This document shows, one piece after another, positions 1-14,035 of a stretch of DNA of 64,000 bases (within the stretch, counting starts at the first letter, position 1; each line of letters begins with the position of its first letter). Under the pieces are notes generated by a model. That model did not search any database. It worked only from the letters and a program-made list of their open reading frames with translations, and was not told the DNA's origin. Source of the DNA: Rhodocyclales bacterium (GTDB lineage: Bacteria > Pseudomonadota > Gammaproteobacteria > Burkholderiales > Rhodocyclaceae); NCBI GenBank assembly GCA_016214145.1, contig JACRPA010000004.1, forward strand, positions 62,001 to 126,000. Direction: 5' to 3'. Position numbers and translations under genes: made by a program.

Positions 1-408
1 CAGGAAGGCGAGCACCTGTCCCCGGGCGACCTTCTGTCCCAGCGTCGGCAGTCCTTTCGGCCCGGCTTCGATGCGGCCGGACTGGGTCGCCTGGATGCGC
101 CCGCCGGCGTTCGGGTCGGCGATGACCTTGCCGTTGAATTCGACGGTCGCCGCCAGATCCTTGATTTCGGCCACCACATGGCGCAGGCCGAGCTGGCGTT
201 GCACCGCCTTCGGCACGAACAGGCTGCCGTCGGGGAGCCGCTGCGCCGCCGTCGCTTCGGCGGGCAGGGCCCCGGCCGCAGCGGCTTTGGCGGTCACCGC
301 CGGCTTCTTGTCCTGGCTGTGGTCCTCGTCGCCGTGGGCGGCGGCCTGCCCGGCGGCGAACCCGAGAAGGATAACCAGCGCGACAACGGCAAGTTGAGAT
401 TGCCTCAT
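1..408 (-). CDS. RND heavy-metal efflux periplasmic adaptor (CusB/CzcB-like), partial
   Basis: The first 136 codons of a gene that runs off the left edge are visible on the minus strand, with no stop. It starts at ATG 408 behind a good ribosome site (AGGAG about 8 bases upstream); an upstream ATG at 413 hits a stop at once. A signal peptide of about 24 residues ends at AAA-HG, then a short His/Asp-rich stretch (HGDEDH) that could bind metal. The segment FNGKVIADPNAGGRIQA followed by G-x-KVARGQVL is typical of the beta-barrel/lipoyl part of CusB/CzcB adaptors. It is last of the visible operon: outer-membrane factor, unknown membrane protein, adaptor. The pump gene is presumably beyond the edge. 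The metal cannot be told from this fragment. Confidence 0.85.
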   Translation of the reverse strand, partial: MRQSQLAVVALVILLGFAAGQAAAHGDEDHSQDKKPAVTAKAAAAGALPAEATAAQRLPDGSLFVPKAVQRQLGLRHVVAEIKDLAATVEFNGKVIADPNAGGRIQATQSGRIEAGPKGLPTLGQKVARGQVLAFL

Positions 409-420
409 TCCATTTCTCCT

Positions 421-473
421 GTAGGTCGGCCTTCAGGCCGACTCGGCGGTCGTCGGGCTGAAGGCCGACCTAC
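421..473. repeat. REP-type palindromic pair, GTAGGTCGG family, copy 1
   Basis: Two 22-bp units in opposite orientation (421-442 and 452-473), each starting GTAGGTCGG at its outer end, each itself palindromic. Lies between the adaptor gene and the preceding 180-residue gene. Same family as 40017-40072, 50818-50884, 58721-58802 and the single unit at 61684-61705. Confidence 0.9.
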
Positions 474-499
474 GAAAATCGAAAATCATCATTCCCCCT

Positions 500-1042
500 T
501 CAGTACTTGCGATTCTGTTTGCGGCGGCGCACGGCGACGAGGCCGGCGCCGGCCAGCAGCAGCGCGCCCGAGGCGCCCCACACCGCCCATTCGCCCCAGC
601 CGTGGGCATGCTCGACACCGGCTTCCGGCAGGGCGAGATCGAGCGTGGCGGTGAGCAGGTCGGCGGCATCACCCGCCTGCACGGAAATCGTCAGCAGGTG
701 CCTGCCGGGTTGGGCGAAGGCCTGGCCCGGCACCGAATACACGCCCGGCGCGATCTGGGCCGCGACGGCCTTGAAGGCGCCGCTCTCGATCTCGACCTCG
801 GCGTCGGGCACGGGCGCGTTGTCGGCGTAGCGGTCGAGATAGAGGGTCAGCTTCCCCGCCGCCAGCACGGCGACCAGCTCGAATTCGTCGGACTGGGCGG
901 ACGTGCGCGGCGCGATGCCGGCAGTCATTTCAGGCTTCGCCGCCTCGCCATGGCTGTGGCCGTCGCTGCTGTCCCCGCCCGCGTAGGCCAGGGCGGATAT
1001 GAGAAAGGCCATCGAAACAATAATCGTGCGGACGTGCTTCAC
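500..1042 (-). CDS. Periplasmic/inner-membrane protein of a metal efflux operon, unknown function
   Basis: 180 residues with an N-terminal signal peptide (to about residue 21, ALAYAGG), a short His-rich stretch (DGHSHG), a beta-rich periplasmic region of about 110 residues, one C-terminal membrane segment (about residues 150-170) and a basic tail RRRKQNRKY. Its ATG overlaps the stop of the upstream outer-membrane factor gene by 4 bases, so the two are translationally coupled, and the adaptor gene follows. Similar proteins accompany CzcCBA-type operons, but I do not know an assigned function. A role in periplasmic metal sensing or in assembling the efflux complex is inferred only from position and the His stretch. 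Confidence 0.75.
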   Translation of the reverse strand: MKHVRTIIVSMAFLISALAYAGGDSSDGHSHGEAAKPEMTAGIAPRTSAQSDEFELVAVLAAGKLTLYLDRYADNAPVPDAEVEIESGAFKAVAAQIAPGVYSVPGQAFAQPGRHLLTISVQAGDAADLLTATLDLALPEAGVEHAHGWGEWAVWGASGALLLAGAGLVAVRRRKQNRKY

Positions 1043-2304
1043 GGCAGAACCCCCAGAACTTGTTTGAGACGGGATTGGGCCGCGGCGCGCGCGACCTGCT
1101 GACGATTGAGGAAGGCTTCGGCCTCGAAGGCGTCGGCGCGCACGCGCAGCAGCGTCGTCAGGTCCGATTCGCCGAGGGAGAAGGCCTTCTCGGCGAGGCG
1201 CAGGTTGTCGGCAGTCAGTTCGCGGCGTACCGAAGCCATGGCGAACTGGCGCTCCGCGGCAGCGAGGTCGAGGCGGGCCTTTTCCGTGTCGAGCTGCAGC
1301 CTGAGCCGGGCCAGCGCCAGTTCGGCATCGGCCTGGGATGCCTCGGCGCGGGCAGCCGAGCTTTCCTGGCGCACGCGCGCGCCGGAGGAAAAGGGAATCG
1401 TCAATTTCACGCCGACGGTGCTGGCGTAGGGCTCGGCGAATTCACCCCGCTCGCGGACCACGCGCAGCGCGATCTCCGGGGCATCGCGGCGGGTTTCCTC
1501 GGCGACCCGGAGCTTGGCGCGCGCCGTCTGGGCAGCGGCGGCGACGGCGGCAAGTTGCGGATGATCCGGCCCAGGCAAGTCGCGCAGCGACTCACTACGC
1601 TCCCCTCTCCCCTCGCGGGAGAGGGGTTGGGGGTGAGGGCCGACCGGCTCGCGCGCCGCAAGGGCGGCCTCCGCCGCCAGCACGGAGGGCGCGGCGGCGC
1701 CCGTGAGATTGCGGTAGATATGTTCCGCCCGCAGCAGCGCGGCCTCCGCCTCAATCGCTTCCGCTTCCGCGGCAAGACGTTCGCCTTGCGCCAGATTGGC
1801 ATCGATCCGCGCCAGATCGCCGGCCTTGAAGCGGCGCAGCACATCCGCCTCCAGCGCGCCGGCCGTCGTCGCCCGACGCCTGGCCAGGTCGCGGGCATTG
1901 CGGGCGTCGGCAACGGCCCACCAGGCTTCGCGCACCTCGCCCGCGATCTGCAGACGCAGCGCTGTGCGGCGGGCGGCGACTTCCGCGAACGTACTCTCCG
2001 CCTCGGCGACGCGCGCCGACTGCTGCCCCGGCAGCCAGAGCGGAACGGCCATTTCGGCCTCCCATTCCTGTTTGCCGCGATTGCGATTGAGCCGATCGTT
2101 CAGGCTGGAGAGGGACAGCGAGGCCGGGCCGGGGGTGATGCCGGCCGCCACGTCGGCGCGGGCCCGCGCTTCATCCTCGCGCGCCGAGACAGCGGCTGCC
2201 TGCGGATGGCGGGCCCAGGCCTGCTCCAGCGCGTCAGCCAGGGTCTGGGCCTGAGCAGGAAGCACAATCAGAATCCCGAGAAGCATTGCAATCGCTTTAT
2301 TCAT
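1039..2304 (-). CDS. TolC-family outer-membrane efflux factor (CusC/CzcC-like)
   Basis: 421 residues from ATG 2304. An in-frame extension to 2397 is possible but lacks a signal peptide and would run through the operator region, so the start giving MNKAIAMLLG...PAQAQ with a clean signal peptide is preferred. Long Ala/Glu/Arg-rich helices in two similar halves fit the TolC fold, which forms the outer-membrane and periplasmic tunnel of an RND pump. First gene of the minus-strand efflux operon and divergent from the response regulator at 2433. Odd point: residues about 222-236 (GPHPQPLSREGRG) are encoded by a dispersed GC-rich palindrome at 1600-1640 that keeps the frame open. It sits between the two structural halves, probably in a loop. 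Confidence 0.88.
   Translation of the reverse strand: MNKAIAMLLGILIVLPAQAQTLADALEQAWARHPQAAAVSAREDEARARADVAAGITPGPASLSLSSLNDRLNRNRGKQEWEAEMAVPLWLPGQQSARVAEAESTFAEVAARRTALRLQIAGEVREAWWAVADARNARDLARRRATTAGALEADVLRRFKAGDLARIDANLAQGERLAAEAEAIEAEAALLRAEHIYRNLTGAAAPSVLAAEAALAAREPVGPHPQPLSREGRGERSESLRDLPGPDHPQLAAVAAAAQTARAKLRVAEETRRDAPEIALRVVRERGEFAEPYASTVGVKLTIPFSSGARVRQESSAARAEASQADAELALARLRLQLDTEKARLDLAAAERQFAMASVRRELTADNLRLAEKAFSLGESDLTTLLRVRADAFEAEAFLNRQQVARAAAQSRLKQVLGVLP
1600..1640. repeat. CCTCTCCC/GGGAGAGG palindromic repeat inside the efflux-factor gene
   Basis: Stem CCTCTCCC-ctcgc-GGGAGAGG followed by GGTTGGGGGTGAGGGC. The same family recurs at 51751-51792 between genes. This copy is in frame within the outer-membrane factor gene. 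Confidence 0.75.
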
Positions 2305-2352
2305 ACGGCTGTCATCTTGCTTTCGGCCGCCCAACAAATAGCTGACAGCACC

Positions 2353-2368
2353 ATTACAAGTTTGTAAT
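2353..2368. promoter_or_regulatory. Palindromic operator between efflux operon and its regulator
   Basis: Perfect inverted repeat ATTACAA-GT-TTGTAAT in the 128-bp divergent gap between the outer-membrane factor gene (start 2304) and the response regulator gene (start 2433). Arm size and the 2-bp centre resemble the boxes of CusR/CopR-type OmpR-family regulators (TGACAANNTTGTCA). The likely ligand is the regulator encoded at 2433. It is the only strong AT-rich palindrome in the gap. Confidence 0.65.
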
Positions 2369-2432
2369 CTTCGGAAAGAGGAGCCCGGCGCATGCACAAT
2401 TGGCCTATGTCACCACGGCTTTAAGAGAAACG

Positions 2433-3113
2433 ATGAAAATCCTGATCGTCGAAGACGAGCAAAAGACCGGCGACTACCTGAAGCAGGGCCTGTCCGAGGC
2501 CGGCTTCGTGGCGGACCTGGTGCGCGACGGGGTTGACGGCAGGCACCTGGCGCTGACCGACGACTACGATCTGGTAGTGCTCGATGTCATGCTGCCGGGA
2601 CTCGACGGCTGGCAGGTGCTGCGGGAAATCCGGCAGGCGGGGCGGCACATGCCCGTGCTGTTCCTGACCGCCCGCGATCAGGTCGAAGACCGGGTGAAGG
2701 GACTGGAACTGGGCGCGGACGATTACCTCGTCAAGCCGTTCGCCTTCTCGGAACTGCTGGCGCGGGTGCGCACGCTTCTGCGCCGGGGCAAATCCAAGGA
2801 ACCTGAACTGCTCCAGGTTGCCGACCTGGATCTGGACCTCCTGCGGCGCCGGGTGACGCGCGCCGGAAAACGCATCGATCTCACCGCCAAGGAATTCGCC
2901 CTGCTCGAACTGCTGCTGCGCCGTCAGGGCGAGGTGCTGCCGCGTTCCCTGATCGCCTCCCAGGTCTGGGACATGAATTTCGACAGCGACACCAACGTCA
3001 TCGAAGTCGCCATGCGGCGGCTGCGGGCGAAGATCGACGACGATTTCGAGCCCAAGCTGATCCGCACCGTCAGGGGCATGGGCTACGTCCTCGAAATCCC
3101 GGAAGCGGCATGA
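2433..3113 (+). CDS. Heavy-metal response regulator, OmpR/CusR/CzcR type
   Basis: 226 residues. Receiver domain about 1-115 with acidic pocket E7/D8, phospho-acceptor D51, T79 and K101 (YLVKPF), then a winged-helix OmpR-type DNA-binding domain about 125-222 ending GMGYVLE. ATG 2433 has AAGAGAAA upstream; the longer TTG frame from 2400 is disfavoured because it adds nothing to the domain. It overlaps the histidine kinase by 4 bases. It probably activates the divergent efflux operon through the palindrome at 2353-2368. The family responds to Cu/Ag (CusR) or Zn/Cd/Co (CzcR); the metal is not decidable here. Confidence 0.9.
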   Translation: MKILIVEDEQKTGDYLKQGLSEAGFVADLVRDGVDGRHLALTDDYDLVVLDVMLPGLDGWQVLREIRQAGRHMPVLFLTARDQVEDRVKGLELGADDYLVKPFAFSELLARVRTLLRRGKSKEPELLQVADLDLDLLRRRVTRAGKRIDLTAKEFALLELLLRRQGEVLPRSLIASQVWDMNFDSDTNVIEVAMRRLRAKIDDDFEPKLIRTVRGMGYVLEIPEAA

Positions 3114-4516
3114 TGCGCCCGAGGTCGATCACCTTCCGACTGACGCTGTTCTTCTCCACGGCCTCGACTGTCGTCCTCATAGTGATCGGCTACTGGGTCG
3201 GCGTAGCGGTGGAGATGCACTTCGAGGAGCAGGACCGGCACGAACTCGAGGGCAAGCTGGCGCTGATCCGCCACACCCTGTCGAAGGCGCACTCGCCGAA
3301 CGATCTGGAAACCATTGCCCAGCGGCTTGAGGACGCCCTCGTCGGACATCACGGCCTGTCAGTCTCGGTCGTCGGACCGGATCGGCGTACGCTGTTCGCG
3401 TCGCCGGATGCGGCGCTGCTTGCGCCGCTGCTGGAGAAACAGTCCGGCCTCGATGCTTCCAAATCGTCGAGGCCCGTGGTGTGGTCGCAGGACGGGCAGG
3501 CCTACCGGGGCATTGTCGAAGAGGCGGCAACGGCTATCCCCGGCGTGGCCCCCGCCACGGTCGCCCTCGCCCTGAATATCGGTCATCACCTTGACTTCCT
3601 GGCGGCATTTCGCAAGAGCCTCTGGCTTGCCGTCGCCATCGGCATCCTGCTGACGGCGCTGCTCGGCTGGATCGCCGCGCGCAGGGGACTGGCGCCGGTG
3701 CGCGACATGGCGCGGGTGGCCCGCGGCATCTCCGCCAGCCGCCTCGAAAACCGCCTGACGCTGGATAGCGTGCCGGCGGAACTGGTCGAGCTGGCGTTCG
3801 CCTTCAACGAGATGCTTGCCCGACTGGAGGATTCCTTTCGGCGCCTGTCGGACTTCTCCTCGGATCTGGCCCACGAACTGCGCACTCCCATCAGCAACCT
3901 GATGACCCAGACGCAAGTGGCCCTCTCAAAGGCCAGATCGGCCGACGAGTATCGTGAAGTGCTCTATTCGAACCTGGAGGAGTACGACCGGATTGCCCGC
4001 ATGATCGGCGACATGCTGTTCCTGGCCAAGGCCGACAACGGCCTGATCGTTCCGCACAGCGAGCCCGTCAACCTGGCCGAGGAAGTGCGGCAGCTTTTCG
4101 ACTTTTACGAAGCTCTGTCGGAAGAACAGGGCGTTCGCCTGTGCCTCGCCGGCGAGGGCGGAATTCAGGGCGACAGGCTGATGCTGCGCCGCGCCCTCGG
4201 CAACCTGCTGTCGAATGCCCTTCGCCACACCCCGCGCAACGGTACGATCGAAGTCCGCATCGACCGGCCGGCCCCGGGAAGAATCCGCCTGACCATCGAA
4301 AACCCCGGCGAGACGATCCCGCCCGAGCACCTGCCGCGCCTGTTCGACCGTTTCTACCGGGTAGACTCGTCCCGACGCAGGGCACAGGAAGGTGCCGGCC
4401 TGGGCCTGGCCATCACCCGATCGATCGTCGAAGCGCACGGCGGCGAAATCGCTGCGGCGTCGGCGCAGGGCCTGACCCGATTCGAAGCGGTTTTCCCGGC
4501 CCTCACTCCACCGTAA
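3110..4516 (+). CDS. Heavy-metal sensor histidine kinase (CusS/CzcS-like)
   Basis: 468 residues. Membrane segment about 12-33, periplasmic sensor region to about 168, second membrane segment about 170-190, HAMP domain, dimerisation domain with phospho-acceptor H255 in [11 protein letters not shown], and a C-terminal ATPase domain with N box ([10 protein letters not shown]), LFDRFYR and GAGLGLAI. This is the standard layout of the heavy-metal sensor kinase family. ATG 3110 overlaps the regulator stop (ATGA); the next codon is also ATG. The 3' end overlaps the converging glmS gene by 14 bases. Confidence 0.9.
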   Translation: MMRPRSITFRLTLFFSTASTVVLIVIGYWVGVAVEMHFEEQDRHELEGKLALIRHTLSKAHSPNDLETIAQRLEDALVGHHGLSVSVVGPDRRTLFASPDAALLAPLLEKQSGLDASKSSRPVVWSQDGQAYRGIVEEAATAIPGVAPATVALALNIGHHLDFLAAFRKSLWLAVAIGILLTALLGWIAARRGLAPVRDMARVARGISASRLENRLTLDSVPAELVELAFAFNEMLARLEDSFRRLSDFSSDLAHELRTPISNLMTQTQVALSKARSADEYREVLYSNLEEYDRIARMIGDMLFLAKADNGLIVPHSEPVNLAEEVRQLFDFYEALSEEQGVRLCLAGEGGIQGDRLMLRRALGNLLSNALRHTPRNGTIEVRIDRPAPGRIRLTIENPGETIPPEHLPRLFDRFYRVDSSRRRAQEGAGLGLAITRSIVEAHGGEIAAASAQGLTRFEAVFPALTPP

Positions 4517-6323
4517 CCGACTTGGCAAGGTTGCGCGGCTTGTCCACGTCGGTGCCCTTGACCAGCGCGGCATGGTAGGCGAGCAGTTGCAGGGGCACGA
4601 CGTACAGCACCGGCGAGAGCAGGCCGTAGTGCTCCGGCATGCGGATGATCTGCACGCCCTCCGACTCGGCGATCCCGCTGCCGGCGTCGGCGAAGACGAA
4701 CAGCTCGCCGCCGCGGGCGCGCACTTCCTGCAGGTTGGACTTCAGCTTCTCCAGCAGCGCATCGTTGGGCGCGACGGCGATCACCGGCATGTCCTTGTCC
4801 ACCAGGGCGAGCGGGCCGTGCTTGAGTTCGCCGGCCGGATAGGCTTCGGCGTGGATGTAGGAGATTTCCTTGAGCTTCAGCGCGCCTTCCAGCGCGATGG
4901 GGTAATGCAGGCCGCGGCCGAGGAACAGCGCATGCTGCTTGCCGGCGAAGCCCTTGGCCCACTGCGCGATCTGCGGCTCCAGCTCCAGCACGCGGCCCAC
5001 CGCCAGCGGCAGGTGGCGCATGGCCGCGAGGTGCGCCGCTTCCTCGCGCGCGTCGATGCGGTCGTTCAGCCGGGCCAGCGTCACTGCCAGCAGGAACAGG
5101 GCGGCGAGTTGCGTCGTGAAGGCCTTGGTCGAGGCGACGCCGATCTCGGGGCCGGCGCGGGTGAGGAACTTCAGCGCCGCCTCGCGCACGATGGTCGATT
5201 CCGCCACGTTGCAGAGGGCCAGCGTGCGCGACTGGCCGAGGACGCGCGCGTGCTTGAGCGCGGCCAGGGTGTCGGCCGTCTCGCCCGATTGCGAAATGGC
5301 GACGACCAGCGCCTCCGGATTCGGCACCGAGGCGCGGTAGCGGTACTCGCTGGCGATCTCCACGCTGCAGGGCAGGCCGGCGAGCTGCTCGATCCAGTAG
5401 CGCGCCGTCAGGCCGGCATGGTAGCTGGTGCCGCAGGCGAGGATGAGCACGCTCTTGGCGTCGGCCAGCATTTCCGCCGCCCCGGCGCCGAACAGTTGCG
5501 GCGCGGCGGAATGCGCCGCGCCGATCATCTCCAGGGTGTTGGCCAGGGCCTGCGGCTGCTCGAAGATTTCCTTCTGCATGTAGTGCCGGAAGCGCCCCAG
5601 TTCGACGGCGTCGGCGGAGAGGGTGCTCTCGTGCCGCGGGCGGTCGACGGGCGAGCCGTCGGCGCGCACGATGCGCACGCCGCCCCGGGCGATCTCTGCG
5701 ATGTCGCCGTCCTCGAGGTAGATCAGGGTGCGCGTCACCTGCAGCAGCGCCGCGGCATCCGAGGCGGCGTAGTGGCCGTCCTCGCCCAGGCCCAGCAGCA
5801 GCGGCGCGCCGTGCCGCGCGACGACGACGCGCTGCGGCTCCTTTTCCGAGAGGACGGCGATGGCGTAGGCGCCGACCAGTTCGGCGCAGGCGGCGCGCAC
5901 GGCAGCAAGCAGGTCGGCCTGCGACTTCAGCTTGTGCTCGATGAGGTGGGCGATGGCTTCGGTGTCGGTCTCGGATGTGAAGGCGTAGCCGAGGCCGGCC
6001 AGGCGGGCCTTGATCGCCTCGTAGTTCTCGATGATGCCGTTGTGCACCACCGCCAGGTCGCCGGAAACGTGGGGATGGGCGTTGCGCTCGGAGGGCACGC
6101 CGTGCGTGGCCCAGCGGGTGTGGGCGATGCCGGCGCAGGCGGTCAGCCCTTCGGCGCGGGTGGCCAGCTCCGCCACGCGCCCGACGGCACGCAGTCTATG
6201 CATGCCGCCGCTATGCACGGCCAGGCCGGCCGAGTCGTAGCCGCGGTACTCGAGTTTCCTCAGACCCTCGATCAGGACGGGAACGATGTTGCGGTCGGCG
6301 ACCGCGGCGACGATGCCACACAT
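4503..6323 (-). CDS. glmS: Glutamine--fructose-6-phosphate aminotransferase
   Basis: 606 residues, the normal GlmS length. Makes glucosamine-6-phosphate from fructose-6-phosphate and glutamine, the entry to UDP-GlcNAc, peptidoglycan and LPS. N-terminal class II glutaminase with nucleophile C2 (MCGIVAAV), [11 protein letters not shown] and HTRWATHG, then two SIS sugar-isomerase domains ([17 protein letters not shown]) and the conserved C-terminus LAKSVTVE. Sits downstream of glmU on the same strand, so the two may be cotranscribed. The 135 bp between them are filled by a GTGAGG inverted repeat that starts 5 bp before the glmS ATG and leaves no recognisable ribosome site. No glmS ribozyme is seen, as expected outside Gram-positives. 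Confidence 0.97.
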   Translation of the reverse strand: MCGIVAAVADRNIVPVLIEGLRKLEYRGYDSAGLAVHSGGMHRLRAVGRVAELATRAEGLTACAGIAHTRWATHGVPSERNAHPHVSGDLAVVHNGIIENYEAIKARLAGLGYAFTSETDTEAIAHLIEHKLKSQADLLAAVRAACAELVGAYAIAVLSEKEPQRVVVARHGAPLLLGLGEDGHYAASDAAALLQVTRTLIYLEDGDIAEIARGGVRIVRADGSPVDRPRHESTLSADAVELGRFRHYMQKEIFEQPQALANTLEMIGAAHSAAPQLFGAGAAEMLADAKSVLILACGTSYHAGLTARYWIEQLAGLPCSVEIASEYRYRASVPNPEALVVAISQSGETADTLAALKHARVLGQSRTLALCNVAESTIVREAALKFLTRAGPEIGVASTKAFTTQLAALFLLAVTLARLNDRIDAREEAAHLAAMRHLPLAVGRVLELEPQIAQWAKGFAGKQHALFLGRGLHYPIALEGALKLKEISYIHAEAYPAGELKHGPLALVDKDMPVIAVAPNDALLEKLKSNLQEVRARGGELFVFADAGSGIAESEGVQIIRMPEHYGLLSPVLYVVPLQLLAYHAALVKGTDVDKPRNLAKSVTVE

Positions 6324-6327
6324 ATTA

Positions 6328-6462
6328 GTGAGGAGTAAGGGGTGAGGAGTGAGGAGTTGAATCCTCGCCCTTCGGCGCTTCGCGCCGTGGCGAGGTCGAT
6401 ACGGTACGCAAGGACAGCAACATGACGATCTTACGCCTCACTCCTCTCTCCTCACTCCTCAC
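6328..6462. repeat. GTGAGGN heptad inverted-repeat element, gene-less copy (glmU/glmS)
   Basis: Left arm 6328-6357 is a run of GTGAGG-type heptads; right arm 6433-6462 is its inverted counterpart (26 of 30 positions match). The 75-bp centre holds a strong hairpin: CCTCGCC 6363-6369 pairs with GGCGAGG 6389-6395, with inner CGGCGC-ttc-GCGCCG. The right arm carries the glmU stop codon (CAGTGAGG). Same family as 41402-41485 and the gene-containing copy at 63584-63994. Confidence 0.88.
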
Positions 6463-7820
6463 TGTTTCTTTGGCCGCTTCCAGCCGGGCACGGTCACCTG
6501 CCGCGCGCGCGAGATCGTCAGCTTGTCCGGCGGCGCATCCTGGGTCAGCGTGGTGCCGGCGCCGAGCGTGGCGCCGCGGCCGACGGTGACCGGCGCGACG
6601 AGCTGGGTGTCGGAGCCGATGAAGACGTCGTCCTCGATCACCGTGCGGTGCTTGTTGGCGCCGTCGTAGTTGCAGGTGATGGTGCCGGCGCCGACGTTGA
6701 CGTTTTTTCCGACGCTGGCGTCGCCGACATAGGCGAGGTGGTTGGCCTTGGAGCGGTCGGCCACCGTGCTGTTCTTCACCTCGACGAAGTTGCCGATGTG
6801 CACGTCTTCGCCCAGCTTCGTGCCGGGGCGCAGGCGCGCATAGGGGCCGATGATGCAGCCGCGGCCGGCCTCGGCCTCTTCGATGTGGCTGAAGGGGGCG
6901 ATGCGCGTGCCGGCGCCGATGACGGCGTTCCTCAGCACGCAATGCGCGCCGACCTCGACGCCGTCGCCGAGCACGACGCGGCCTTCGAACACGCAGTTCA
7001 CATCGATGGTCACGTCGCGGCCGCAGTCGAGCTCGCCGCGCACGTCGATGCGGTCCGGGTCGAGCAGCGTGACGCCCTGCTCCATGAGCAGCAGCGCATT
7101 GCGGTACTGATGCAGTCGCTCCAGCTCGGCCAATTGCACCTTGCTGTTCACGCCGAGCACTTCCCAGGAATCGTCGGGTTGCGTCGTCGCCACCGGCATG
7201 CCCTCGCCGATCGCCAGCCCGACGATGTCGGTGAGGTAGTACTCGCCCTGCGCGTTGTCGTTGCCCAGCGCCGGCAGCCAGCGCATCAGCGCCGCGGTCG
7301 GTGCGGCCATGAAGCCGGTGTTGATCTCGCCGATGGCGCGCTCCGCTTCCGAGGCGTCGCGTTCCTCGACGATGCGCAGGATGTTGCCGTCGTCGTCGCG
7401 CACGATGCGGCCGTAGCCGCCCGGATCGTCCAGCTCGTCGGTCAACACGCCGAGACCGCTGCCGGCCGCTTCGATCAGGCGCGACAGCGTGGCCGCGCCG
7501 ATGAGGGGCACGTCGCCATAGAGCACCAGGGTGGGTGCGGCGGGATCGAGAAAAGTCAGTGTCTGCAGGACGGCGTGGCCGGTGCCCAGCTGCGGTTCCT
7601 GCCTGACCCAGACGATATCCGTCGCATCGAGGGCTTCGCGCACGGCTTCGCCGCCATGGCCATAAACAACGCAGATTTTCCCCGCGCCCAGTTCGCGCGC
7701 CGTGTCCAGCACATGCGCCAGCAGAGGCCGGCCGCCCAGGCGGTGCAGCACCTTGGGCAGGTCGGAGCGCATGCGCTTGCCCTGTCCGGCGGCGAGGATG
7801 ACAACGTTGAGATTGGACAT
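6459..7820 (-). CDS. glmU: Bifunctional UDP-GlcNAc pyrophosphorylase / GlcN-1-P acetyltransferase
   Basis: 453 residues. The N-terminal nucleotidyltransferase has the signature [18 protein letters not shown] (about residues 10-27). The C-terminal half is a left-handed beta-helix of hexapeptide repeats with the acetyltransferase residues around NFVEVKNS and [16 protein letters not shown]. It completes UDP-GlcNAc synthesis from the GlmM product and feeds the same pathway as the downstream glmS. The stop codon TGA lies in the GTGAGG element that follows. A copy of the AAAGTCAGTC-N8-ACGGCG motif (7552-7575) lies in the coding region on the opposite strand, encoding part of AVLQTLTF in a normally conserved stretch. 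Confidence 0.97.
   Translation of the reverse strand: MSNLNVVILAAGQGKRMRSDLPKVLHRLGGRPLLAHVLDTARELGAGKICVVYGHGGEAVREALDATDIVWVRQEPQLGTGHAVLQTLTFLDPAAPTLVLYGDVPLIGAATLSRLIEAAGSGLGVLTDELDDPGGYGRIVRDDDGNILRIVEERDASEAERAIGEINTGFMAAPTAALMRWLPALGNDNAQGEYYLTDIVGLAIGEGMPVATTQPDDSWEVLGVNSKVQLAELERLHQYRNALLLMEQGVTLLDPDRIDVRGELDCGRDVTIDVNCVFEGRVVLGDGVEVGAHCVLRNAVIGAGTRIAPFSHIEEAEAGRGCIIGPYARLRPGTKLGEDVHIGNFVEVKNSTVADRSKANHLAYVGDASVGKNVNVGAGTITCNYDGANKHRTVIEDDVFIGSDTQLVAPVTVGRGATLGAGTTLTQDAPPDKLTISRARQVTVPGWKRPKKQ
7552..7575 (+). repeat. 24-bp motif AAAGTCAGTC-N8-ACGGCG, copy 1
   Basis: AAAGTCAGTG, spacer TCTGCAGG, ACGGCG; one mismatch in the left half. Inside glmU, antisense to it. Confidence 0.8.
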
Positions 7821-7831
7821 GCCAAAACCTT

Positions 7832-7912
7832 ACCACCAAGACACCAAGACACCAAGGGTCACAAAGTGGTGCTTATTCTTGGTGCTCCTTGGTGTCTTGG
7901 TGTCTTGGTGGT
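7832..7912. repeat. CCAAGACA-type inverted tandem repeat
   Basis: Perfect 25-bp inverted arms (7832-7856 and 7888-7912), each made of CACCAAGA units of period 8, around a 31-bp centre. Fills most of the gap between gltD and glmU. Would form a long hairpin in RNA. Confidence 0.9.
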
Positions 7913-7922
7913 TTAGCCGTTA

Positions 7923-9385
7923 TCAGCGCGGCAGAGTCGAACTGCCCATGAGGAATTCGTCGACGGCGCGGGCGCACTGGCGGCCCTCGCGGATCGCCCA
8001 CACCACGAGCGACTGGCCGCGGCGCATGTCGCCGGCGGCGAAAACCTTGTCGATGTTCGTCCTGTAGCAGCCCTCGCCATCGGTCGCCGCCCTCGCATTG
8101 CCGCGGGCGTCCTTGTCGACACCGAAGGCATCGAGCACGCCACCCACCGGCGAGACGAAGCCCATGGCGAGGAAGGCGAGGTCGGCCTTGACGATGAATT
8201 CGCTGCCGGGAATCTCGGCCATCCTGCCGTCCTTCCATTCGAGGCGGACGCATTTGAGCGCCTTCAGCTTTCCCTTCTCGCCAATGAATTCCTTGGTGGC
8301 GACGGACCAGTCGCGGCTGCAGCCTTCCTCGTGCGAGGAGGAGGTGCGCAGCTTCATCGGCCAGTAGGGCCAGGTGAGCGCGCCGTTTTCCTTCACCGGC
8401 GGCTGCGGCAGCAGTTCGAACTGGGTGACCGAGGCGGCGCCATGACGGTTGGAGGTGCCGACGCAGTCGGAACCGGTGTCGCCGCCGCCGATGACGACGA
8501 CCTGTTTGCCTTTCGCCGAGATCGGGTTCTTTCCGTCGCCCGCGACTTCCCTGTTCTGCGGGACGAGGAATTCCAGGGCGAAGTGCACGCCGGCGAGATC
8601 GCGGCCGGGAACGGCCAAGTCGCGCGGATGCTCGGCGCCGCCGGCCAGCACGACCGCGTCGAAATCCTTCGCCAGTTTGTCGGCGGCAACGGTCGTCGCT
8701 GCGTCGTTGGCCACGCCCTGCGGCAGGGCCGATTTCGCCACCATCACGCCGGTCCTGAACTTGACGCCTTCGACCGCCATTTGCGCCATGCGCCAGTCGA
8801 TCAGGCGCTTGTCGAGCTTGAAGTCGGGGATGCCGTAACGCATCAGGCCGCCGATGCGGCTGTTCTTCTCGAACACCGTGACGTCGTGGCCGGCGCGCGC
8901 CAGCTGCTGGGCGGCGGCGAGGCCGGCCGGGCCGGAGCCGACGACCGCCACCTTTTTGCCGGTCTTTTTCTGCGGCGGCTGCGGCAGCACCCAGCCGTTC
9001 TCGCCGGCCTTGTCGATGATGGCGTGCTCGATCGACTTGATGCCGACCGCGTCGTCGTTGATGTTCAGCGTGCACGCCGCCTCGCAGGGCGCCGGGCAGA
9101 TGCGGCTGGTGACTTCCGGGAAGTTGTTGGTCGAGTGCAGCACCTCGATGGCCTGCTTCCAGTTGCCGCGATAGACCAGGTCGTTCCAGTCCGGAATGAC
9201 GTTGTTCACCGGGCAGCCGCTCGAACAGAACGGGATGCCGCAATCCATGCAGCGGGCGCCCTGCTGGGCGGCCTGCTCGTCGGTCAAATGGTGTACGAAC
9301 TCCCGGTAGTGCTTGAGACGCTCATCCTTCGCCTCATAGGCCTCGGAGAGGCGCAGAAACTCCATGAATCCGGTCGGCTTTCCCA

Positions 9386-9386
<1 letters not shown>
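7923..9386 (-). CDS. gltD: Glutamate synthase (NADPH) small subunit
   Basis: 487 residues. ATG 9386 overlaps the gltB stop (TGATG). The N-terminal domain carries the Cys clusters for [4Fe-4S] centres ([17 protein letters not shown] and [10 protein letters not shown]); then the FAD site [14 protein letters not shown] and the NADPH site [13 protein letters not shown]. The C-terminal [16 protein letters not shown] is typical of the family. It passes electrons from NADPH to the large subunit, where glutamine and 2-oxoglutarate give two glutamates. Translationally coupled to gltB upstream. Confidence 0.97.

Positions 9387-14035
<4,649 letters not shown>

Noticed and set aside
1209-1232. A further AAAGTCAGTC motif in the outer-membrane factor gene (GCAGTCAGTT)
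   Set aside because: Three mismatches in the left half and no ACGGCG at the right distance.
4572-6338. A 588-codon frame opposite glmS
   Set aside because: Shadow frame; glmS is complete with all motifs.
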